The notes under the pieces are model-generated. The model was given only the letters and a program-made list of their open reading frames with translations. It did no database searches and was not told where the DNA came from. A stretch of DNA of 64,000 bases from an uncultured Anderseniella sp. (GTDB lineage Bacteria; Pseudomonadota; Alphaproteobacteria; Rhizobiales; Aestuariivirgaceae). Position numbers and translations under genes: made by a program. The stretch is from positions 62,001-126,000 of the forward strand of contig CANKYU010000004.1 in assembly GCA_947488295.1 (NCBI GenBank), in the 5' to 3' direction. Positions 35,126 through 44,239 of the stretch are shown piece by piece; position 1 is the first letter of the stretch; each line of letters begins with the position of its first letter.

Positions 35126-36860
35126 TTTCTTCCCGCCTCAGATCCTGTGTGGCTTTCAGATATGCCCTGATGACAGCAGTTTCTGTCACCATGCCGACAA
35201 ACCTGTTCGATTTCGCATCGACGACGGGAATGACGTCGCCGACAAATCCTTCCAGTTGCCGCATCGCAGTTGCGAGTGTCGTTGTTTCATCAAACACCAG
35301 GGTTACCGGCTTCATGAAGGCAGACACCGGATCCGATGTATCACCGGCGCCGTTACGCGTGTCGAAAACGCCTGCCAGATGGCTGTTTCCATCGAGTACG
35401 AAAACCTCGCTCCATGGCGCCGATGCCGCCTGCCTCGACACATTGCCAGCCGGGTCGTTAGGCGTGCACATGACGACATCGTCGACCAGAAAGTCAGACA
35501 CGAATTGTGCCGATAGTCGCGCCCGGTCGCGGCCTTGCGAGAGATCGACCCCCTTGCGTGCAAGCTGCACGTCAAACAGCGAACGGCCATAAACCCGGTA
35601 AGAGACAAGGTTTGAGAAGACCACCGCGACCATCGCCGCAATGGTAAGGTCATAGTTCCGGGTGAGCTCGAACACGATGAGAATGGTTGTCAGAGGCGCT
35701 CCGATCACCGCACTTGTCACAGCCATCATCCCGCAGATTGCATAGGCAACAATCCCTGACGTCGCCAGCAGGCCGGTCGTGTCGACGAGCATCCAGCACA
35801 GAGCTCCGAACAGAATGCCGATCAGCAGGGCCGGACTGAACACGCCCCCGGCGAAACCGAACCCGATACACAAGGCGGTGAGCGCGATCTTTGCAATTAC
35901 CAGCAGTGCCAGTTCCCATGTCTGGAATGCGCCTTCAATGGTTGCAAAGCGCAGTGCTTCCTGGCCCACACCCATGACGTCCGGCAGCCAAAGGGCGGTG
36001 ATCCCGACAGCAAGGCCTGCACATGCCGGGCGCAGCACCGGGCTGATGGCTGAACGAGCGGCAAGGTCCGCACATTGCAATGTCAGGCGCATGAACCCGA
36101 TGGCCACGCCTGCTGCCAGCAGTCCCAGCACACCAAACAGTACGAATTCATAACCATGGTCCACACCGGAAAACTGCACCAGGAACAGGGCGTCGCGCTC
36201 GAACACCACATTGGCGACGACGTAGCCGGTTGCCGCAGCAACGGTTGTCGGGGCAAATGCCTGAATGGAATAGTGGCGCAACACCACTTCATGGGCAAAA
36301 ACCATCCCCGCGATCGGCGCATTGAACGCAGTTGAAATGGCTGCAGCAACACCACAGGACATGGCGATTGCCGCGAAGTTGGGAATGCGCAGGTTCAACC
36401 GGTCGAGGATATTGCCCATCATTGCGCCGAGATAGACCAGCGGTCCGTACTGTCCGACCGACGCACCCGATCCCAGCGAAACCACCGCAGCCATAGTGGA
36501 CAACACGCCGGCCCTGGTCCCCGGGGGCGGCAAGGCAAGCTGCACGCTGCGCAGGACGTCAACCGGGCCAAGTGCGCGCTTTTCGCGAGACAGTCTTGTC
36601 AGCAACACCCCCACGACAAGACCGCCGACAACCGGCACCAGAATTGTCGCCGCGGTGATCAGCCATGGCGAGCCGTCGAACTGAACCCGCATGCGCGGAG
36701 AGATCAGCAGCGCATTGTTCATCCAGGCAACCGCTTCGACAAATGCAATCGCTGCCAGCGATACGCCGAGGCCGATCACAAGGGCACATATTGTCATGGC
36801 GCAAATGCGGTATGCGGCACTGGCTGTAGCCGGCGGCAATGTCTGTTCGTTGCCAGTCAT
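35112..36860 (-). CDS. ClC-family chloride channel/transporter with CBS domains and altered gate
   Basis: A 582-residue ClC protein: about residues 20-430 are the helical core and 445-575 a CBS pair (FLVDDVVMCTPND, then VDAKSNRFVGMVTETAVI). The loop normally reading GxEGP reads GSGASVGQYGP, so Tyr138 replaces the gating glutamate. The GSGIP loop with the chloride-binding Ser reads RALGPVDV. The GFAGGVFSPALL loop and the NYDL Tyr are conserved. A coupled H+/Cl- exchanger needs that glutamate, so this is more likely a channel-like variant or has another anion preference. It sits in tandem with MscS. Confidence 0.88.
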   Translation of the reverse strand: MTGNEQTLPPATASAAYRICAMTICALVIGLGVSLAAIAFVEAVAWMNNALLISPRMRVQFDGSPWLITAATILVPVVGGLVVGVLLTRLSREKRALGPVDVLRSVQLALPPPGTRAGVLSTMAAVVSLGSGASVGQYGPLVYLGAMMGNILDRLNLRIPNFAAIAMSCGVAAAISTAFNAPIAGMVFAHEVVLRHYSIQAFAPTTVAAATGYVVANVVFERDALFLVQFSGVDHGYEFVLFGVLGLLAAGVAIGFMRLTLQCADLAARSAISPVLRPACAGLAVGITALWLPDVMGVGQEALRFATIEGAFQTWELALLVIAKIALTALCIGFGFAGGVFSPALLIGILFGALCWMLVDTTGLLATSGIVAYAICGMMAVTSAVIGAPLTTILIVFELTRNYDLTIAAMVAVVFSNLVSYRVYGRSLFDVQLARKGVDLSQGRDRARLSAQFVSDFLVDDVVMCTPNDPAGNVSRQAASAPWSEVFVLDGNSHLAGVFDTRNGAGDTSDPVSAFMKPVTLVFDETTTLATAMRQLEGFVGDVIPVVDAKSNRFVGMVTETAVIRAYLKATQDLRREENATA

Positions 36861-36920
36861 GTTGAGACTGTTTCAAGATTTCCGTGTCAAGGCAACTGTC
36901 GTCACACGCCTTCGTGTGCG

Positions 36921-38300
36921 CTAGCCGCCGTCCGGCATTGCCGGCTTTACTGGCTTCGCCTTTGGCCGACGCTTCCGCTTCGCAGGTGGACTGGACAGTT
37001 CAACCTTGACCGGGCCGCGCATGGCGACATCGCGATGCGGGTACGGGATATCGATGCCGGCCTGATCAAGCCCGTCCCACAGCAACAGGAACACATCGCC
37101 GCGCACATTGACTGTGCCCTGCCCCGGATCCCTTATCCAGAAGCGCAGCTTGTAGTTGATCGAGCTGTCGCCAAACTCGGTGATGTGACACACCGGCGGC
37201 GGCACCGCCTGCACCCGCTTGTGTGTCGCCGCAACTCCTTTTGCCAGGTCGCGTACCGTGTGCGGATTGGCCTCGTAGCTGACCCCGAAATCCAGATCGA
37301 TGCGCACCAGGTCCGACGAATACGACCAGTTCACCACCTGGGAGGTGATCAGGTCTTCGTTCGGAATCAGATATTCTCGTCCATCGCGAGAAATCACCGA
37401 GGCATAGCGCGCCGCCAGTTCATTGATTTTGCCATAGGTGTCGCCGACCGAAATCACGTCTCCCGGCTTGATGGACTTGTCAACCAGCAGGATGATGCCT
37501 GAAATCAGGTTCGACACCACCTTCTGCAGACCGAAGCCGATGCCGAGGCCGATGGCGCCTGAAAACACTGCCAGTGCGGTCAGGTCTATCCCGACAAAGC
37601 TGCACGCTGCCAGAACCGCGGCAATCATCAGCGCTGCCTTGATGAGTTTGCCAAGCAGCACCTGCAAAGACGGGTTCAGGTCCTCGCTGGTCTTGATCCG
37701 ATTGTCGGCAAACCGGCCAATCAGCATGGCCAGCCAGACCATGGCCGATACGGTGAGGATCGAGTTTATGACCAGCAGCGGTGTCAGTCTGAGCCCCTGC
37801 ATCTCAACGCCGAACGTATCGAGCGCGCTAATTGTCTCTGGCAGCAGATTGAGAATCGACAACGCTGCAACCGACCAGGCAAGCAGCTCTATTGTCTTGG
37901 CCATGAAACGGTTGCGGATAAGCCGTGAGGCTATGGAAATGATAACCCAGGCCGTACACAGCTTGGCTGCGATGCCGATCAGGTAACTGCGCGAAATCCA
38001 CGTCACCTCCTGCATCACTTGCACTGCGACCCAGAGCAAAATCGCCAGGAATATCCAGCGCATCCGGCGCAGCACGACGGCCAGTACACGCAGCAGCTGC
38101 GGCTGGCCCTTGATGTTGCGCACATAGGATTCAAGCCCCGGCGACAGCCACCGGTTCAGTATGAGCGCGCCTGCAAACGCCAGCAAGATGATCGACAGTT
38201 GGATCAGCGCCCACTGCAGGCCGATATAGGTGGAGGTGATGCCGAGCTGGTTCAGCCAGTTGGAAACAAAGCCTGACACTTCGCTCATCACATCAGACAT
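36921..38300 (-). CDS. MscS-family mechanosensitive channel
   Basis: A 459-residue MscS-type channel. Several N-terminal helices (about residues 20-240) precede the pore helix and beta domain: AVFSGAIGLGIGFGLQKVVSNLISGIILLVDKSIKPGDVI is the TM3b/beta-domain signature, followed by YASVISRDGREYLIPNEDLI and VRIDLDFGVSYEANP. The C-terminal tail is basic (KRKRRPKAKP). The ATG at 38300 follows GGGGAGG; the frame opens 25 codons earlier in sequence without a site. It releases solutes on hypo-osmotic shock. It is 60 bases upstream of the ClC gene and may share its transcript. Confidence 0.92.
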   Translation of the reverse strand: MSDVMSEVSGFVSNWLNQLGITSTYIGLQWALIQLSIILLAFAGALILNRWLSPGLESYVRNIKGQPQLLRVLAVVLRRMRWIFLAILLWVAVQVMQEVTWISRSYLIGIAAKLCTAWVIISIASRLIRNRFMAKTIELLAWSVAALSILNLLPETISALDTFGVEMQGLRLTPLLVINSILTVSAMVWLAMLIGRFADNRIKTSEDLNPSLQVLLGKLIKAALMIAAVLAACSFVGIDLTALAVFSGAIGLGIGFGLQKVVSNLISGIILLVDKSIKPGDVISVGDTYGKINELAARYASVISRDGREYLIPNEDLITSQVVNWSYSSDLVRIDLDFGVSYEANPHTVRDLAKGVAATHKRVQAVPPPVCHITEFGDSSINYKLRFWIRDPGQGTVNVRGDVFLLLWDGLDQAGIDIPYPHRDVAMRGPVKVELSSPPAKRKRRPKAKPVKPAMPDGG

Positions 38301-38391
38301 GTCTGCCTCCCCTATACCGGAACTTGTTTGATCTTCTGAGCCTGAAGTGGTTCGGTTTTCTCTGCCAGGAGGCATGGTTTTTCCGGTATTC

Positions 38392-38991
38392 CTAACCTGG
38401 CCGGCGCATTCGGAAGGCTTCTTTGACCACTGTGTATTCCGAATACCCCATGCGCATGATCGGTTGCATAGCCGCCGTGTTTACTCTGCCGTCTTCAACA
38501 AACCTGTCGTCAATATACACACCTATGACCTGTCCGACCACAATGGCATAGCCACCGGCCGCATTGTCATGTCCGGGCAGATCCACGGTCTTCACATATC
38601 TGCATTCCAGGCCAACCGGGCTGGCAGCCACCCGCGGCGGCTTCACTATGACACTGGCAGCCTTTTCAAGTCCCGCCAGCTCAAACTCGTCAACACCGTT
38701 CTGGACGGGAGCAGACGACTGGTTCATCTGCTCGCGCAGGTCGAAGGTCGCCATGTTGCAGACGAACTCGCCTGTCTCGACAATGTTGGTGATCGTATCC
38801 TTCCGGCCCGCCGATCCGAACACCACATAGTGCGGATTGTCAGACATTGCATTGAAGAAACTGTAGGGTGCAAGGTTTACCACACCCGCCGCCGAGATAG
38901 ATGAAATCCAACCGATTGGCCGGGGCGCAACCAGGGCCTTGAACGGATCATACTCGTGGCCATGATCGTTTTTCTCAGTATCGTAGAACAT
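38392..38991 (-). CDS. Flavin reductase-like (FMN-binding split barrel) protein
   Basis: A 199-residue protein of the flavin reductase-like domain family. It shows FKALVAPRPIGWISSISAAGVVNLAPYSFFNAMSDNPHYV, the NPP-type FMN pocket, and TITNIVETGEFVCNMAT. The ATG at 38991 has GGAG eight bases ahead; the open frame extends five codons further. It may supply reduced FMN or act on a small substrate. It is divergent from bdhA. Specific substrate unknown. Confidence 0.88.
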   Translation of the reverse strand: MFYDTEKNDHGHEYDPFKALVAPRPIGWISSISAAGVVNLAPYSFFNAMSDNPHYVVFGSAGRKDTITNIVETGEFVCNMATFDLREQMNQSSAPVQNGVDEFELAGLEKAASVIVKPPRVAASPVGLECRYVKTVDLPGHDNAAGGYAIVVGQVIGVYIDDRFVEDGRVNTAAMQPIMRMGYSEYTVVKEAFRMRRPG

Positions 38992-39107
38992 GCGTGCTCC
39001 GTTCATTCAGGTGTGACAGCGATTGTCCAGCTTGATGGCGTCCGGCGTGGCTTGCTGTCAACCGGTGATGACATAAATATCACTTGAGCATGTGCCCAAG
39101 CTTTGAC

Positions 39108-39124
39108 ATGTTGCAATGCAACAT
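39108..39124. promoter_or_regulatory. 17 bp TGCA-centred dyad upstream of bdhA
   Basis: ATGTTGCA-A-TGCAACAT is a perfect palindrome with a one-base centre, 32 bases before the bdhA start codon. Its TGC...GCA core resembles operators of PhaR, the repressor of polyhydroxybutyrate genes, which fits the role of bdhA. It is also close enough to the flavin reductase gene to act on it. Confidence 0.5.
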
Positions 39125-39155
39125 AATTGCTTCACGTCAGATTGGAGACTGGTAC

Positions 39156-39938
39156 ATGCTCAAGGGCAAAACTGCACTCGTCACCGGCTCAACCTCAGGT
39201 ATCGGCCTGGCCATGGCTGAAGCGCTGGCCAATGATGGTGCCAACATCATGCTCAATGGGCTGGGTGATGCCGGCGAGATCGAGACAACCCGCGCAGGTC
39301 TGGAAAAACGCACCGGCGTGAAGGTGTCGTTCATGGGCGCAAACCTGATGAAGGCGGAAGCCTGCGCCGAGCTTGTGGCGGCAACACAGAAGGAATTCGG
39401 GCAGCTGGACATACTGATCAACAATGCCGGCATGCAGTTTGTCTCCCCGATCGAGGAGTTTCCGGTTGAAAAGTGGGATGCCATAATGGCGCTCAACCTG
39501 TCGGCGCCGTTTCATACAATCCGGGCAGCGCTGCCGGCAATGAAGCAGGCGCGATGGGGCCGCATCATCAATACCGGTTCTGCTCATTCACTGGTCGCCT
39601 CGCCGTTCAAATCAGCCTATGTCGCCGCCAAGCACGGCCTCGCCGGCCTGACCAAGACCGTGGCGCTGGAGGCGGCGGAACATGGCGTGACTTGCAACAC
39701 CATCTGCCCCGGTTATGTCAGCACCGAACTGGTCGATGCCCAGATAGCAGACACCGCCAAGGCGCGCGGCATGACCGAAAAGGAGGTTGTTCAGAAGGTC
39801 ATTCTGGAAGCCCAGCCGACCAAGGAGTTTGTAACCGTGGAACAAGTCGCCGGGCTTGCCGCGTTCCTGTGTTCAGATGCTGCCGCCAGCATGACCGGCG
39901 TGATTCTGCCAATTGACGGCGGCTGGACGGCGCATTGA
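39156..39938 (+). CDS. bdhA: 3-hydroxybutyrate dehydrogenase
   Basis: A 260-residue short-chain dehydrogenase that interconverts (R)-3-hydroxybutyrate and acetoacetate in PHB/ketone-body use. It has the cofactor motif ALVTGSTSGIGLAMA, NNAGMQFVSPIEEFP, INTGSAHSLVASPFKSAYVAAKHG (catalytic Ser, Tyr and Lys) and ends GVILPIDGGWTAH, all typical of D-3-hydroxybutyrate dehydrogenase. The ATG at 39156 follows GGAG. It is two bases from the patatin-like gene, a conserved pair in Hyphomicrobiales, and a PhaR-like dyad lies upstream. Confidence 0.93.
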   Translation: MLKGKTALVTGSTSGIGLAMAEALANDGANIMLNGLGDAGEIETTRAGLEKRTGVKVSFMGANLMKAEACAELVAATQKEFGQLDILINNAGMQFVSPIEEFPVEKWDAIMALNLSAPFHTIRAALPAMKQARWGRIINTGSAHSLVASPFKSAYVAAKHGLAGLTKTVALEAAEHGVTCNTICPGYVSTELVDAQIADTAKARGMTEKEVVQKVILEAQPTKEFVTVEQVAGLAAFLCSDAAASMTGVILPIDGGWTAH

Positions 39939-39940
39939 CC

Positions 39941-40957
39941 ATGGCCAAGACCAAATCGATCGCACTGGCACTTCAGGGCGGTGGCGCACACGGCGCCTTC
40001 ACCTGGGGAGTGCTGGACAAGATGCTGGAAGACGGTCGCCTGAGCGTTGGCGCCATCACTGGCACCAGTGCCGGCGCAATGAATGCCGCCGTCCTGGCGC
40101 AGGGCTTCACCCAAAATGGCCCCGATGGCGCACGCCAGGCCCTTGAGACCTTCTGGCATACGCTGTCCGTCATGGGCCAGGCCAGCCCCATCAAGCGGTC
40201 GTTCACCGACATGCTTACCGGCAACTGGAGCCTGGATGCCTCGCCGGCCTACAACATGCTCGATATCATGTCGCGCATCGTGTCGCCTTATGACACCAAT
40301 CCGTTCGACATCAATCCGCTGCTTGACCTGCTCAATGAGACTATCGATTTTGACAAGGTGCGAAAGTGCAACGATATCAAGTTGTTTGTGTCGGCAACCA
40401 ATGTGCGCAACGGCAAGATCAAGGTGTTCAACGGCTCGGAATTGACAGCCGATATGCTGATGGCATCGGCCTGCCTGCCGCACCTGTACAAATCCGTCAA
40501 AGTTGATGGAGAGCTTTACTGGGATGGCGGCTATATGGGCAACCCGCCCATTTTCCCGCTGTTCTACCACACCTCGATTGCGGATATCATGATCATCCAG
40601 ATCAATCCTATCGAAAGGGACGAGGAACCGAAAACGGCGCGGGAAATCCATAACCGGGTCAACGAAATCAGCTTCAATTCTTCCTTGCTGCGTGAACTGC
40701 GTACCATCGATTTCGTCACCCGGCTGATTGAGGACGGCAAGCTGGATGCACAACACTACACCCACTCAAGGATGCATCGCATTGAAGCCAGCGAACAGAT
40801 CAACCCGCTGTCGGCGTCGTCCAAGATGAACACCGAGTGGGAGTTCCTGTGCCATTTGCGAGACATTGGCCGCGACACCTGCAGCGGCTGGCTGGATGCC
40901 AACTACGATCAGGTCGGAAAAGCCTCAACGCTGGACCTGCGCGCCATGTTCGAGTGA
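39941..40957 (+). CDS. Patatin-like phospholipase
   Basis: A 338-residue patatin-family serine hydrolase. The oxyanion loop ALQGGGAHGAF, the nucleophile elbow GTSAG (Ser43) and the second catalytic residue in YWDGGYMGNPP are clear. The C-terminal 100 residues are helical. It starts at the ATG two bases after the bdhA stop and should be cotranscribed with it. A role in lipid or PHB-granule turnover is plausible from the pairing. Its 3' end overlaps the convergent HAD gene by 33 bases. Confidence 0.9.
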   Translation: MAKTKSIALALQGGGAHGAFTWGVLDKMLEDGRLSVGAITGTSAGAMNAAVLAQGFTQNGPDGARQALETFWHTLSVMGQASPIKRSFTDMLTGNWSLDASPAYNMLDIMSRIVSPYDTNPFDINPLLDLLNETIDFDKVRKCNDIKLFVSATNVRNGKIKVFNGSELTADMLMASACLPHLYKSVKVDGELYWDGGYMGNPPIFPLFYHTSIADIMIIQINPIERDEEPKTAREIHNRVNEISFNSSLLRELRTIDFVTRLIEDGKLDAQHYTHSRMHRIEASEQINPLSASSKMNTEWEFLCHLRDIGRDTCSGWLDANYDQVGKASTLDLRAMFE

Positions 40958-41659
40958 AGCCAGCAGGGCCTCAAGGTGCGAAATGTCATCAATGACATGA
41001 TCGGCAAGCGGAACCAGTTGGTCTCGCGTCGAATTTCCAGACAACACGCCGACGCACACCCCGGCACCGCCGGCGCGCCCGCACTGCATGTCATGGGCGT
41101 TGTCGCCCACCATCATCACGCGTTCAGGCTCAATCCCCGTGTGCTCTGCAAACGCCAGCAACGGGTCTCCGGCCGGTTTGGGGTTTGCAACTGAATCATA
41201 ACCCAGCACCAGGTCGAACATGTCAGCCAGCCCGAATGCGCTGACCGTGGCATGCGCTGATGCGGCAGCGTCATTGGTCGCCACACCCAGCACCAGCTCG
41301 CGCTGCTTCAGGCCGGAGAATATCTGATGGCCCTGCTCGCGCGGAAACACCGGATGCGAGGCCGCCTGCAGGCAGTGCGTATTGACCGTCTCGACCAGAC
41401 CGGCAGGCGTCATGCCGTTCAGCAACGGCATCCAGACTTCAACCAGGTCATCGGTGTGCCCGGCCGCCCATACCGACCCGGGCAGAAAGGTATCCGCAAC
41501 AGGATCAAACCCGGCAACGTCGAGCAATCGCTCTTCCAGAGTTTCATCGCCACCGGCCGCATCCGCGGCAATGGCCTTCAGAGCAGGTGTCCAGGTCTTT
41601 TCGAAATCGACAAACACACCGTCTTTGTCAAACAGCACTCCTGATATGGCGCGGGTCAT
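40925..41659 (-). CDS. HAD-superfamily phosphatase (phosphoglycolate phosphatase-like)
   Basis: A 244-residue haloacid-dehalogenase-type hydrolase. Motif I is VLFDKDGVFVDF (Asp11 nucleophile, Asp13), motif II LGVATNDAAAS, motif III Lys in VANPKPAGDP and motif IV MMVGDNAHDMQCGRAGG. The helical cap (residues 20-95) places it with the PGP/beta-phosphoglucomutase type. Substrate is not fixed. It is four bases downstream of the nitroreductase gene on the same strand. Confidence 0.85.
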   Translation of the reverse strand: MTRAISGVLFDKDGVFVDFEKTWTPALKAIAADAAGGDETLEERLLDVAGFDPVADTFLPGSVWAAGHTDDLVEVWMPLLNGMTPAGLVETVNTHCLQAASHPVFPREQGHQIFSGLKQRELVLGVATNDAAASAHATVSAFGLADMFDLVLGYDSVANPKPAGDPLLAFAEHTGIEPERVMMVGDNAHDMQCGRAGGAGVCVGVLSGNSTRDQLVPLADHVIDDISHLEALLASLEHGAQVQR

Positions 41660-41663
41660 GTCT

Positions 41664-42275
41664 TTAAAACCGTGTGGTCAGGCTGGCAGGCTCCGGCCGT
41701 GGCCTGTCATCCTGCAATTGCGCCGGTGTTCCCAGATAGATGAACCCGGCAATGCGTTCACTGTCTGCCAGTCCAAATGCAGTCAGCACTTGCCGGTCAT
41801 AGGCAAACCAGCCCGATATCCACTGTGCACCCAGCCCCATGGCGGTCGCGGCAACCAGCATGTTCTGGCACACCGCGCCTGCCGACATCAGCTGCTCCCA
41901 TTCCGGTATCTTGGGATGGTCCGTGGTTGCCGCGCTGACAACACCGACTACACAAGGCGCACGCGAAAACATGTTGCGCTGAACCTCGAGCGTTTCCTCG
42001 CCATGGCCGGGGTGCAGCTCATGATACCGCTCAGCAACAATGTCGCCTGCCCGCTCTCGCGCCTCGCCCTCAAACACGATAAATCGCCATGGCGTCAGCT
42101 TGCCGTGATCCGGCACCCGTACGGCAATATTCAACAGGCGGTCCAGTTGTTCACCACGCGGCCCCGGCGCGGTCATCGCCTTGGCGGACGCGGACCGGCG
42201 GGTTTCCAGCAGGCTCAAGGCATCCGAGGTGTCGTTGAGCGCGTCAGACGTCAGTCCCTTGTTCAGTTCAACCAT
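41664..42275 (-). CDS. Nitroreductase family protein (YdjA-like)
   Basis: A 203-residue FMN-dependent nitroreductase. ETRRSASAKAM carries the Arg-Arg-Ser FMN phosphate motif; VPDHGKLTPWRFIVFEGE and GLGAQWISGWFAYDRQVLTAFGL, then IAGFIYLGTP, are typical of the short YdjA/RutE-like group. It probably reduces quinones, enones or nitro compounds. A CtrA-type box lies in the divergent promoter region shared with the secreted protein at 42499. It is four bases upstream of the HAD phosphatase. Confidence 0.88.
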   Translation of the reverse strand: MVELNKGLTSDALNDTSDALSLLETRRSASAKAMTAPGPRGEQLDRLLNIAVRVPDHGKLTPWRFIVFEGEARERAGDIVAERYHELHPGHGEETLEVQRNMFSRAPCVVGVVSAATTDHPKIPEWEQLMSAGAVCQNMLVAATAMGLGAQWISGWFAYDRQVLTAFGLADSERIAGFIYLGTPAQLQDDRPRPEPASLTTRF

Positions 42276-42356
42276 TGATCATCCTCTGCTCCGCTGGTTT
42301 TTCAGAGAGCTTCTTAGCACTGTATATAGACGTTTACTAAACCTGAAACAGTCGCG

Positions 42357-42371
42357 TTAACCTTCTATTAA
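42357..42371. promoter_or_regulatory. CtrA-type box between nitroreductase and secreted protein genes
   Basis: TTAA-CCTTCTA-TTAA matches the TTAA-N7-TTAA pattern exactly. It is 128 bases before the 42499 start and 82 bases from the nitroreductase start, so it could act on either. Confidence 0.5.
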
Positions 42372-42498
42372 GGATTTAATTGCGGGCTGGATCGGTGCTG
42401 TGCTTATCTCCCCTTGCCGATCGGATTACAGGTCGGGGGATATGCAGACCGGGCCTTGCAAGAGTTAGGCATCCAGAAGTCTGACAGGGAAAATTTGA

Positions 42499-43431
42499 AT
42501 GCACGTAAATCTCCAACGTGCACGACAGCACAGTCGGGGCCGCTTTCTCACAGGGGCGGCCCTGAACTTTGTCGGCGCCGGTTTAGTTCTCTTTCTTGCA
42601 ACATCATCCGCTCTCACCGCACAACGTAGCGATGCAGATGCTCTCATCACCGGATCATTGCCCGCGACCTCGGTAAGCGTACCGCTGGAAATGCGCATCG
42701 AGATCACGAAACCCGGCCTTGAAGGCATCGCGCTTTCCGGTCGCCTGTCGGAAGACGGCGGCCTGATCACCAAACCCGTGACGTGGAAACTGATCCGCAC
42801 CCTCGGCAATGGCGCCCAGGGCGGTGATACGGTTTATACCGGTGCGCGTCCTGTAGCGGAAATCCCGCTGGAACCCGGCAACTACCGCATCGAGGCACGC
42901 TATGGCAGCGTATCTGCTGTCAAGCCCGTCATACTGGCAAAGGGCCAGCACCTTGGCCTGACCTTTGTGTTCAATGTCGGTGGCCTTCGCACCCTGTCGA
43001 CACTGGGCAATGAACCCCTGCCGCGCCGGGCGCGCGCGGTTCACCGGGCCTATGCTGTCAACGGCGCAAGTTCCGGCAAGCTCATTGCCACGTCCGAGCG
43101 CCAGGGCGAACTGATGCGGCTGGGCGCCGGCACCTACCGCCTTGAAAGCGAAATCGAGCCGGGCAACACCGTCACCCACACTGAAGTGACGATCAAGCCG
43201 GGCATCCTGACCTCGCTCAATCTCGATCATGAAGCCGGTATTGCGATTGTCGATGCACCGGACGGGATCCCGTGGTCTGTCGCAAGCCAGGAGAAAACCT
43301 GGCGCCGATCAGGGATCGGGCCAGGCATGCTCACCCTGGCGCCGGGGCGCTACACTTATAATGACGGCGACCAGACCCGAACCGTGATTATCGTTGCCGG
43401 CAAACGCACAAAAGTGCGTGCTGCGGACTAG
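42499..43431 (+). CDS. Secreted protein with repeated beta modules, function unknown
   Basis: A 310-residue protein. Residues 20-43 form a signal or anchor helix (LTGAALNFVGAGLVLFLATS) after a basic N-terminus. The exported part contains three beta-sandwich-like modules of about 85 residues, each with a 'LxxGxYRLE' type strand (PLEPGNYRIEARYG, RLGAGTYRLESEIE, TLAPGRYTYNDGD) and a following KPVILAKGQ/TVIIVAGKR strand. A similar arrangement is seen in uncharacterised alphaproteobacterial envelope proteins. GGGAAAA precedes the ATG. The exact CtrA box upstream hints at cell-cycle or polar control. Confidence 0.65.
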   Translation: MHVNLQRARQHSRGRFLTGAALNFVGAGLVLFLATSSALTAQRSDADALITGSLPATSVSVPLEMRIEITKPGLEGIALSGRLSEDGGLITKPVTWKLIRTLGNGAQGGDTVYTGARPVAEIPLEPGNYRIEARYGSVSAVKPVILAKGQHLGLTFVFNVGGLRTLSTLGNEPLPRRARAVHRAYAVNGASSGKLIATSERQGELMRLGAGTYRLESEIEPGNTVTHTEVTIKPGILTSLNLDHEAGIAIVDAPDGIPWSVASQEKTWRRSGIGPGMLTLAPGRYTYNDGDQTRTVIIVAGKRTKVRAAD

Positions 43432-43529
43432 GGGCCGGCTCTACCAATTTCAACGATTGCCAACGACGACATCGAGTATTTCCTGGTGCTCTCCGCAAAG
43501 CAGCCTGCGCCTGCCCACAAGAGCCTTTC

Positions 43530-44231
43530 TCAGTAATTCTTGTCCGTCTGCGTCAAGTCTGAATTCACTCTTTCAAGATAATCTTCCAGCGTTCTCCCTG
43601 GCTCATCTTCGAAATGGTCCCCCGTCAGTGCACATGTGACAATGCGGTCAATCCGAAATGCTCTGAAATCTTCACGTTTTTCACACCAGGCAGATACAGT
43701 CCAGACACGCCCCCAATACTCGATTTGCAACGGCAGGATCGTGCGCGTCGAGGCTTTGCTGTCCAAAGACCGGTAATCAATTTCAAGCTTCTCCTGTTCA
43801 CGGACTGCCTTGCGGATTGCCGGCATGTGTTTGAAGCCGAGCTTCGCCTGCACAAACGGGTAGACGCCAAACCCCCACCTCTTCGGAACTCTGCCATTAG
43901 CCGTTGCAACCTTGCTTATTTTGCCCGCCAAGGAAGCCGAAGCGACTTGCAACTCTGTATCAGCCGCCTCCGCTACGATTGCCATTCCCAGATGAAGCGC
44001 CTCCAATTCAACCAGCGACAGGTTCATCGGCGGCAGAAACACGGGCTCCCGCAACATGTAGCCAACGCCCCGTTCGCCATCTATTGGAACACCGGAAGCG
44101 ACGAGCGTGTCAAAATCCCGGTAGATTGTGCGCACCGATACTTCCAGACATTCCGCGATGTCGCGAGCGAGGTGCAGACGACCATCCTGGACGATCTCAA
44201 TGATCTCTGACAGACGATCGCTGCGACGCAT
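43530..44231 (-). CDS. YafY-type HTH/WYL-domain transcriptional regulator
   Basis: A 233-residue regulator. The N-terminal winged helix is RSDRLSEIIEIVQDG, then LEVSVRTIYRDFDTLVASGVPIDGERGVGY, the DeoR-like HTH_11 of YafY proteins. The C-terminal half is a WYL domain (LEIDYRSLDSKAST, IEYWGRVWTVSAWCEKREDFRAFRIDRI). It is eight bases after the small ABM-like gene at 44240-44545 on the same strand, the usual pattern of a YafY regulator with its small target gene. The ligand is unknown. Confidence 0.88.
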   Translation of the reverse strand: MRRSDRLSEIIEIVQDGRLHLARDIAECLEVSVRTIYRDFDTLVASGVPIDGERGVGYMLREPVFLPPMNLSLVELEALHLGMAIVAEAADTELQVASASLAGKISKVATANGRVPKRWGFGVYPFVQAKLGFKHMPAIRKAVREQEKLEIDYRSLDSKASTRTILPLQIEYWGRVWTVSAWCEKREDFRAFRIDRIVTCALTGDHFEDEPGRTLEDYLERVNSDLTQTDKNY

Positions 44232-44239
44232 GCTGCTCC

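Noticed and set aside
39156..40957. bdhA-patatin as a CBASS-like or other patatin defence unit
   Set aside because: There is no cyclase, TIR or sensor gene; pairing with 3-hydroxybutyrate dehydrogenase fits metabolism.
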